Assembly (NCBI GenBank): GCA_030615845.1
Contig: JAUWYM010000031.1
Location: 1-7,693, forward strand
Direction of reading: 5' to 3'
DNA length: 7,693 bases
Origin: Thermoplasmatota archaeon
GTDB lineage: Archaea > Thermoplasmatota > E2 > DHVEG-1
Every line of letters begins with the position of its first letter. Position 1 is the stretch's first letter. A model generated the notes under the pieces. It worked only from the letters and a program-made list of their open reading frames with translations. It had not been told where the DNA came from and ran no database searches. The translations under genes and the position numbers were made by a program. This document shows positions 1 through 4,674 of the stretch, piece by piece.

Positions 1-175
1 CAATTAATTGAGAAGGATTGATATCATAGATATCAAATGGTTCAAATCCTGTTACAAGTACTATCTGAGAATCATTAATATTTGTTATGTTGGCATAAAC
101 AAAATTAGAAGAAAATATTGATATTATAATTGCAAAGACTATGATATTTATAAGACATATTTTGGCTTTCTTCAT
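1..175 (-). CDS. pcp: Secreted pyroglutamyl-peptidase I (family C15), N-terminal part, runs off the window
   Basis: This is the first 58 codons of a gene that continues past the left edge. The protein begins with a clear signal peptide: MKKAK, a hydrophobic run to about residue 21, then an AXA-like site VYA at residues 26-28. Directly after it comes VLVTGFEPF (residues 39-47), followed by NPSQLI at 53-58. TGFEPF followed by NPS is the N-terminal signature of pyrrolidone-carboxylate peptidase, which removes pyroglutamate from peptide N termini; its phenylalanines line the pyroglutamate pocket. The usual GG after TGFEPF is replaced by DIY. The catalytic Glu, Cys and His lie outside the window, so activity cannot be confirmed. 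The ATG shares its A with the last base of the M28 stop (TAATG), which implies translational coupling and one mRNA. Characterised C15 enzymes are typically cytosolic, so a signal peptide is unusual. Family assignment is firm, activity is inferred. Confidence 0.85.
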   Translation of the reverse strand, partial: MKKAKICLINIIVFAIIISIFSSNFVYANITNINDSQIVLVTGFEPFDIYDINPSQLI

Positions 176-1473
176 TACCATCTTCCATATTGACTTGAAA
201 AAATAAATATTATTATATCCATTTCATCAGTTGCTACTTTACCTGATGTTGTATATGCATAGACTTTGAGTTTATGTCTTCCAATTGGAGGGAAATGTTT
301 TCCTTGAATTTTCCATTCGTAGGGAGGTTCTGAATCCCAGTACATAAAATTATCATCAATACAGAATATTACGTATTCTATTTCTTCATTAGCAATTACA
401 TCTGCACTTGCAACAGCTCTTCCAAGAATAAAAGTCATTCCTCTTAATCCTTTATACCATTGTCTCCCTAAGTGTAATGGAATAATCGGTCGGTTAAAGA
501 AATACCCGTATCCTTCATAAGGAGTTTTTAAGATAATTTGTACATCAATTGGTTTTATTGAAAGCTTTGCCATAACTGCAAGTAAAAATTTTGTTGCCTT
601 TACTTCGTATGTAAAATTAATATGATCCAGTGTATCTTCTGGTGAATGACCCCATGGATAACCATCATAGTGAGCTATCCAGACTCCATCAAAACCGTAA
701 TCAATAAATGGTTGGTGATCAGCACCAATATAATTCGGACGTATTTCTACAGATAGATCAATCAATTCCATATACTTCTCGCTTATAGTAGTAGCAAATT
801 CTGCAATCCATTCGGATCTTTCCGGAGGAAAAAAACGAAGAATTCTACCACCTTTAGCTGTATCTGCATATCCAACCATATCAGGATTTATTACTGCAAC
901 AATATTGTCTCCTCTATTGTAAGCATCACGTGCATAGGAAAAACTTCCATATGCTCCAACTTCTTCTCCAGAAAATGTGATGAACCTGATGGTATGATTA
1001 AATGAATATTGGCTCATGATTTTCGCTGTGGCAAGAACAGCAGCTACCCCTGAACCATCATCATTGGCTCCAGGAGCATCAGGTACAGTATCATAATGCG
1101 CAGTCATCAAGAAAATTGCAGTACTTGTTGGATCATTTCCATGCAAGGTACCTATAACGTTTCTACTGTTAAATCCGCCATATCTCCATTCATGAAATTC
1201 GACATCCAACCCCATTTCTTCAAATTCATCGTGGATGTATTGTCCAGCAAGTGTACAGTTTATTGTACCAGTATATCGCGGTCCAAATCTCATAAGATTA
1301 TAATGGTAATAAAATAACAATGATTCATCTATCTGATTAATCATTTCAATAATTTCATCTTCATTAGTAGAAACTGGTTGATTTTTGATGTCTGTTCCTG
1401 CTGCAGGTAAAACGGTTACTGTTGAAAGTACAATTATACTTATTATTAGAATGGAATATAACTCAGTTTTCAT
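175..1473 (-). CDS. Secreted M28-family zinc aminopeptidase with C-terminal Ig-like domain
   Basis: The protein has 432 residues. Residues 1-25 are a signal peptide. The M28 catalytic domain spans about 40-303 and has the full co-catalytic two-zinc set: H126 (TAHYD), D138 (GANDDGSG), general base E170 and ligand E171 (FSGEEVGAYGS), D198 (NPDMVG) and H276 (GHSPED). The expected activity is removal of N-terminal residues from peptides outside the cell. Residues about 303-426 form an Ig-like beta domain (NRPIIP, IEYVIFCIDD, PPYEW, HKLKVYAY). It resembles the tail of the protein encoded at the right edge of the window. The start is ATG with AAGAGG at 1481-1486, seven bases upstream. It lies 82 bases behind the C25 gene and overlaps the C15 start by one base, so M28 and C15 are surely co-transcribed. 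Substrate preference cannot be read from the sequence. Confidence 0.93.
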   Translation of the reverse strand: MKTELYSILIISIIVLSTVTVLPAAGTDIKNQPVSTNEDEIIEMINQIDESLLFYYHYNLMRFGPRYTGTINCTLAGQYIHDEFEEMGLDVEFHEWRYGGFNSRNVIGTLHGNDPTSTAIFLMTAHYDTVPDAPGANDDGSGVAAVLATAKIMSQYSFNHTIRFITFSGEEVGAYGSFSYARDAYNRGDNIVAVINPDMVGYADTAKGGRILRFFPPERSEWIAEFATTISEKYMELIDLSVEIRPNYIGADHQPFIDYGFDGVWIAHYDGYPWGHSPEDTLDHINFTYEVKATKFLLAVMAKLSIKPIDVQIILKTPYEGYGYFFNRPIIPLHLGRQWYKGLRGMTFILGRAVASADVIANEEIEYVIFCIDDNFMYWDSEPPYEWKIQGKHFPPIGRHKLKVYAYTTSGKVATDEMDIIIFIFSSQYGRW

Positions 1474-1480
1474 TATAATT

Positions 1481-1486
1481 CCTCTT
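1481..1486 (-). promoter_or_regulatory. Ribosome binding site of the M28 gene
   Basis: On the minus strand AAGAGG lies seven bases before the ATG at 1473. It matches the Shine-Dalgarno consensus and supports the chosen start. Confidence 0.6.
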
Positions 1487-1496
1487 AATCAAGATT

Positions 1497-1518
1497 ATTT
1501 ATATAGATATTTAAATAT
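1497..1518 (-). promoter_or_regulatory. Possible TATA region for the M28-C15 unit
   Basis: The 82-base gap behind the C25 gene contains, on the minus strand, an A/T-only stretch with ATTTAA and CTATATAAAT. A TATA box here would place the transcript start about 25 bases downstream, close to the Shine-Dalgarno of the M28 gene. It may let M28 and C15 be transcribed separately from C25. Low AT complexity makes the exact box uncertain. Confidence 0.4.
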
Positions 1519-1520
1519 TT

Positions 1521-1536
1521 CTAAGAAAAAAGAAAG
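1521..1536 (-). terminator. T-rich tract behind the C25 gene
   Basis: About 20 bases past the TGA stop of the C25 gene the minus strand reads CTTTCTTTTTTCTTAG. Archaeal RNA polymerase terminates at such T runs without needing a hairpin. It could end or partly attenuate the C25 transcript before the M28 gene. Confidence 0.45.
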
Positions 1537-1555
1537 TAGGGATTTATTGGATGAA

Positions 1556-3451
1556 TCAATCTGGATATCCACCTATTTTAAGACTTGGATCTCCAAGAAG
1601 CGCCCATTGCTGAACGATTTTACAGTCGATTTGATCATCCATTGGTGGAAACTCGTTGAGATAATAGATTAAATCCATTCCATGAGTTTCTCCAAGGACT
1701 TCATATCCATCACTGTAACTCTTGAAAAAATTCATTTCCATGACTCGCCCTCTACTCTGGTTCCAATCAGCTCCTGAGGCTCCGTATCCAAGTCCAGTAT
1801 TGGCAATAATTGCGATACATCCGCCACCCTTCTTGTTTGCCATAGACCATGCCCAACAACGTGGGATCCATTCTCTGTACCAAAAATCTCCAAATGGTTG
1901 TTCTGTACTAAAGTACTGCATTCCATCTTCGATAATTCCCTTTAAGATGTTTGAGAGACTAACATTGTATTGTGCATTGTGACATCCACCGACAATTGTT
2001 ACAGGAAGTCTCTCTTTGTTTCGCATTTTAATCATATCAAAAGAACTTGGACCATCTACCCATTCGTCTTCTTCATTTGGTGGATGGTTACTCCATACGT
2101 TAGGGTTGCCATGTCCTGAGAAATGTAAAAATCCACATCCTTGGCTGATCTCATTTATAACATCTTCTTTTCCTGTGAAGCGTCCATTGGATGTCCAAAT
2201 AAATGATGATTCAAAGCCAAGAGGTTCAAGATAATCAAATGATCCTTGTGTTGCAAGTTCTCCCTCGTAGTATGGATCTCCTGCAGAGGGATATGTATCT
2301 CCAGCAACACCTACAAATTTTTTGACCCAATCCGTTCCATATGCTTCGTTTTCATATTTAATTATCTTATTTACTACGGTTTTGACTTCAAATCTTGTTC
2401 TGCAGGGAAGTCGACCAACATACACCTCAGGATACATATCAATAATGTCTTTAGTCATTCCATCCCATTCTGCAAAGATACCGTTTTCATTAGAATCCCA
2501 ACTTGAAAAATTACCTAAATCATCATAAATATCTGCAAAGTAAAGATCAGTTAAATATGATCCTTCTCCACCATCGTCTAGATGTGAATATCGTACAGGA
2601 ACATACCATTTTTCTTCCATAACTCCACCGGCTCTTCCCCCAACAAGCATAACATATTTTATCCCCCATTCATCAAAGGCGTTTTTAATGAAATATTTAA
2701 GCTCTTCTGCACAATCTCTACCTTCTAATGGAAAATACGTACCATCATTTATCTCATTTAAAGTCACTAAAATAGTGGAAACTCCGCAATCAATTTTATG
2801 ATCAACAAGTGGTTGAAGAGAAGTGGAAAACTTTGATGGAGAAATAATTAGTAGATCATACTCATCAGCTAATACAACTGGACTGTCGGGAGCTTCATAA
2901 ATTATTTTTATATCGGCATTGTCTGCATAATAGATTGTATCTTTTGATGAATCATATTGAATAGGGTACATTTTTACGGATAAGTAACAAATCAATTCGT
3001 CTCCATACCTGCCTGCACCAACATTGAATGAATATGTTTCTTTTGGAAACAATCCCATTGGATAGATTTGTTTGCTATCCTGAACTGATGGAGAGAGAAA
3101 TCTATTGTAAATATCTGGTATCGGTTGTGATGCTATCTGAACTTTTTTTGATACTTTTTGTTCAGTTACATCTGAAAAAATAACATCAACATTTTCAATA
3201 GTCGTTCCAAAAGAAAAGCGATAAACACGGGTGACAGTAGGTAGAACGAAGTTATCTGGATCCATTCGATAGGAGGTTGCCTCTTCAAGAGTTACTCCAA
3301 TATACTCGTTCATGTCTTGTATTTGAGGAGCAGAAAAAGAAATTGACTCTGATTTCTCCAATGTTTCATGCTCGTTTACAGGTAATGCAGCAGCTCCAAA
3401 TCCGCTAATGATTAATATCGATACTATTCCGATTATTATACTTTTTTTCAT
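1556..3451 (-). CDS. Secreted gingipain-like cysteine endopeptidase (family C25)
   Basis: The protein has 631 residues. Residues 1 to about 22 are a signal peptide ending GFGAAA. Residues about 25-190 resemble the C25 propeptide. The caspase-fold catalytic domain runs from about 196 (EYDLLIISPSKF) to the end. The catalytic dyad is visible as H447 in HFSGHGNP and C490 in IVGGCHNAQYN, matching the GHG and Cys motifs of gingipains. DLYFADIYD (302-310) and DSNENGIFAEWD (319-330) resemble the gingipain calcium-binding region. The chain stops right after LLGDPSLKIGGYP, the usual end of the catalytic unit, so there is no visible Ig, PKD or membrane anchor and the enzyme is probably released. Arg or Lys specificity cannot be assigned. 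The ATG is preceded by GGGG eight bases upstream and by a TATA box about 40 bases upstream. It is the first gene of the peptidase locus. Confidence 0.93.
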   Translation of the reverse strand: MKKSIIIGIVSILIISGFGAAALPVNEHETLEKSESISFSAPQIQDMNEYIGVTLEEATSYRMDPDNFVLPTVTRVYRFSFGTTIENVDVIFSDVTEQKVSKKVQIASQPIPDIYNRFLSPSVQDSKQIYPMGLFPKETYSFNVGAGRYGDELICYLSVKMYPIQYDSSKDTIYYADNADIKIIYEAPDSPVVLADEYDLLIISPSKFSTSLQPLVDHKIDCGVSTILVTLNEINDGTYFPLEGRDCAEELKYFIKNAFDEWGIKYVMLVGGRAGGVMEEKWYVPVRYSHLDDGGEGSYLTDLYFADIYDDLGNFSSWDSNENGIFAEWDGMTKDIIDMYPEVYVGRLPCRTRFEVKTVVNKIIKYENEAYGTDWVKKFVGVAGDTYPSAGDPYYEGELATQGSFDYLEPLGFESSFIWTSNGRFTGKEDVINEISQGCGFLHFSGHGNPNVWSNHPPNEEDEWVDGPSSFDMIKMRNKERLPVTIVGGCHNAQYNVSLSNILKGIIEDGMQYFSTEQPFGDFWYREWIPRCWAWSMANKKGGGCIAIIANTGLGYGASGADWNQSRGRVMEMNFFKSYSDGYEVLGETHGMDLIYYLNEFPPMDDQIDCKIVQQWALLGDPSLKIGGYPD

Positions 3452-3459
3452 ATTCGTAT

Positions 3460-3463
3460 CCCC
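3460..3463 (-). promoter_or_regulatory. Weak ribosome binding site of the C25 gene
   Basis: GGGG on the minus strand lies eight bases before the ATG at 3451. It is a short partial match to the anti-Shine-Dalgarno and the only purine-rich candidate for this start. Confidence 0.4.
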
Positions 3464-3488
3464 ATATAGATTATTTATAACGCAGACG

Positions 3489-3498
3489 TATATAAATT
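3489..3498 (-). promoter_or_regulatory. TATA box of the C25 peptidase gene
   Basis: The minus strand reads AATTTATATA, containing TTTATATA, a consensus archaeal TATA box. A start about 25 bases downstream, near 3468, gives a leader of roughly 15-20 bases that still includes the GGGG ribosome site. An A-rich stretch (ACAAAAA) upstream could serve as the BRE. The same octamer occurs upstream of the transporter at 4541-4548. Confidence 0.6.
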
Positions 3499-3540
3499 TT
3501 TGTAATTTAAAGCAGAATATTAAAAATTTTAAAATTAAAC

Positions 3541-3560
3541 ATGAAAATAAAAAAAGAGAT
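3541..3560 (-). terminator. T-rich terminator of the proline-rich gene
   Basis: Just past the TAA stop of the proline-rich gene the minus strand carries CTCTTTTTTTATTTTC. This is an archaeal T-tract terminator and separates the gene from the C25 promoter about 45 bases further on. Confidence 0.5.
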
Positions 3561-3572
3561 GGGAACTATACC

Positions 3573-4220
3573 TTATTCAATTCCCAAAACAAAGAATAGC
3601 AACACAAATCCAGTCGCTGTTTTTTCAACTGAAATTGGAACAGCTTCTGCGTATTCATTGCTTGCTATGGCGAACTGTTCTGATGGTTCATAATATGCTT
3701 CTTGGATTCCTTCTTTTTTTGGAAATGTTTCTAATGTTATTCCACCTGTTTCAATGGGCCCACCAGGATATCTTTGAACGTCTCCAAGTTTTGGTCTATA
3801 GTCAGATGGTGGTCCAGGAGTTCGTCTTTCATCTATTGCTTTCACTACGCTTACTGGTAATCCTAATCTTGCAGCTTTAACTCTTGTCTCAAATTCAGTA
3901 GGGGGAGATGGCCCCGGCTTTGGTCCTATGGGTTCAGAGGGAGCTTCTTTAATAGGAGGAGGCCTTTGTCTTTCATCTATCTTTTTTACTACCTCTACAG
4001 GCAACCCCATTCTTGCAGCTTTAACCCTTGTTTCAAATTCAGTAGGAGGCTTTTCAGTAGGAGATGGTCCTGCTGGTGCAGATCCGGGAGATGGAGCCGC
4101 TTCAGATGGGGGAGATGGTTCGGGTTCAGGCTCCGGCTCTGGTTCAGATGGTGGTGGCATGGGCAATACATATTGTTCTTCGAATTGTCCTGTGTCAGGA
4201 TTCCAGACCATTCTTCCCAT
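3573..4220 (-). CDS. Proline-rich protein of unknown function with a duplicated 25-residue motif
   Basis: I do not recognise this 215-residue protein. Residues 1-20 (MGRMVWNPDTGQFEEQYVLP) carry no signal peptide. Residues 21-57 are a Pro/Glu/Ser/Ala linker with a (PE) run. A 25-residue motif, T-E-F-E-T-R-V-K-A-A-R-x-G-L-P-V-x-V-V-K-x-I-D-E-R, occurs at 60-84 and again at 108-132, with 22 of 25 residues identical, separated by a proline-rich linker. The rest is low complexity, ending in a short hydrophobic stretch TGFVLLFFVLGIE (203-215). The two DNA copies differ at six silent third positions but give only three amino-acid changes, which supports this frame. AAAGGAGAG (4227-4235) gives a strong ribosome site with an eight-base spacer from GGAG. 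Motif helices on flexible linkers suggest a scaffold or a binding-site carrier, which is inference. Confidence 0.75.
   Translation of the reverse strand: MGRMVWNPDTGQFEEQYVLPMPPPSEPEPEPEPEPSPPSEAAPSPGSAPAGPSPTEKPPTEFETRVKAARMGLPVEVVKKIDERQRPPPIKEAPSEPIGPKPGPSPPTEFETRVKAARLGLPVSVVKAIDERRTPGPPSDYRPKLGDVQRYPGGPIETGGITLETFPKKEGIQEAYYEPSEQFAIASNEYAEAVPISVEKTATGFVLLFFVLGIE
3825..3899 (-). repeat. Second copy of the 75-base coding repeat
   Basis: It encodes residues 108-132 of the proline-rich protein. It matches the copy at 3969-4043 at 61 of 75 bases, and the copies lie 144 bases (48 codons) apart, so they arose by internal duplication. Six of the differences are silent third-position changes. 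Confidence 0.8.
3969..4043 (-). repeat. First copy of the 75-base coding repeat
   Basis: It encodes residues 60-84 of the proline-rich protein. The differences from the other copy are M/L, E/S and K/A plus silent changes, so the charged and hydrophobic core of the motif is kept. Confidence 0.8.
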
Positions 4221-4226
4221 TATCTT

Positions 4227-4235
4227 CTCTCCTTT
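4227..4235 (-). promoter_or_regulatory. Strong ribosome binding site of the proline-rich gene
   Basis: The minus strand reads AAAGGAGAG, with GGAG eight bases before the ATG at 4220. It fixes the start codon and argues against the overlapping plus-strand frames being genes. Confidence 0.7.
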
Positions 4236-4258
4236 AAACTACTTGAACAAAAATGGAA

Positions 4259-4285
4259 ATGATTTGGCCAAATCATCATGATGAT
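4259..4285. promoter_or_regulatory. Two overlapping perfect palindromes, possible operator
   Basis: ATGATTTGGCCAAATCAT (4259-4276) is an 18-bp perfect palindrome. ATCATCATGATGAT (4272-4285) is a 14-bp perfect palindrome overlapping it. They lie 39-65 bases upstream of the proline-rich gene, downstream of TATA-like stretches near 4312-4334 on the minus strand. The site therefore fits an operator just after the transcript start, or a hairpin in the leader. No regulator can be named. Confidence 0.55.
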
Positions 4286-4370
4286 CTTGAAATGATGAAT
4301 GCTTTATCAACATTTAAGCTTTTACATTAATAAAGTAATGTCTCACAATGGACATAATAAACTAATAGAA

Positions 4371-4523
4371 TTAATTTTACCGTCATTTTGCTCCACGTGG
4401 CCAGCTGGATCTTATTCATTATGCCGTCAAATTGATGCACCGGGTGCAGCTGCAGCAACATGTTTTGCCGTCATTTTAGTGATCACAATATCTTGATCAC
4501 TGATTGTTTTGACGGTAAATTAA
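4371..4523. repeat. Periodic CCGTCA array bounded by inverted repeats
   Basis: CCGTCA starts at 4380, 4424 and 4468, exactly 44 bases apart, in the wider context ttttRCCGTCAwwTTR. A fourth copy is inverted (TGACGG, 4510-4515). Each 44-base unit holds short palindromes a few bases after the motif: CCACGTGG and CCAGCTGG in unit 1, TGCACCGGGTGCA and TGCAGCTGCA in unit 2, and AGTGATCA/TGATCACT arms in unit 3. The outermost copies form an inverted pair, TTAA(T)TTTACCGTCA against TGACGGTAAATTAA, 14 bp with one bulged T. The block lies 18 bases upstream of a TATA box for the transporter. It could be a regulator array, a small structured RNA or a MITE-like element, and I cannot choose between them. 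Confidence 0.6.
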
Positions 4524-4540
4524 AAAATTTTCTATAATTA

Positions 4541-4548
4541 TTTATATA
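4541..4548 (+). promoter_or_regulatory. TATA box of the transporter-UspA unit
   Basis: TTTATATA is a consensus archaeal TATA box, identical to the one before the C25 gene. A start near 4572 would give a leader of about 100 bases that includes the ribosome site. A second TATA-like TTTATAAG at 4645-4652 would put the start almost on the TTG codon and lose that site, so the upstream box is preferred. Confidence 0.5.
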
Positions 4549-4585
4549 GAATATAAGATGTATTTCATTATATTTTTTGATGCTT

Positions 4586-4603
4586 GTTATTAAAGTTATT
4601 AAA
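4586..4603 (+). repeat. Tandem 9-base repeat in the transporter leader
   Basis: GTTATTAAA occurs twice in direct tandem. A 10-bp palindrome, TAATGCATTA, follows at 4616-4625. Both lie between the upstream TATA box and the start codon. Function is unknown, and chance is possible in such AT-rich DNA. Confidence 0.4.
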
Positions 4604-4657
4604 CAGTTGGATTATTAATGCATTACATTATACGAAAATTCAAGTTTATAAGTATTT

Positions 4658-4670
4658 GAGGTAGGTTAGG
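4658..4670 (+). promoter_or_regulatory. Ribosome binding site that supports a TTG start
   Basis: GAGGTAGGTTAGG ends four bases before the TTG at 4675, and the GAGGT core is twelve bases away. An in-frame TGA at 4657-4659 rules out any earlier start. The next ATG (4696) has no ribosome site at a usable distance, so TTG is the better start. Confidence 0.55.
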
Positions 4671-4674
4671 AAAA

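Noticed and set aside
1474..1555. A frame continuing the C25 protein into a lost C-terminal domain
   Set aside because: The stop follows the normal end of the catalytic unit, and the 82-base gap holds a T tract, A/T-rich promoter-like DNA and a ribosome site rather than coding remnants.
3928..4281. Plus-strand 117-residue Gly/Ser-rich frame opposite the proline-rich gene
   Set aside because: It is a mirror of the Pro/Glu repeats. It has no ribosome site, and silent changes between the coding repeats fall in the minus-strand frame.
4299..4496. Plus-strand 65-residue frame in the divergent gap
   Set aside because: It has no ribosome site or recognisable motif, starts in AT-rich DNA and runs through the palindromic array. 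Its composition is explained by the palindromes.
4371..4523. CRISPR array
   Set aside because: The common motif is only about 12-16 bases, there are three direct copies, the spacers are internally palindromic, and the last copy is inverted. No cas genes are near.
4371..4523. Integron attC-like recombination site
   Set aside because: The palindromic layout invites it, but there are no GTTRRRY/RYYYAAC core sites and no integrase in the window.
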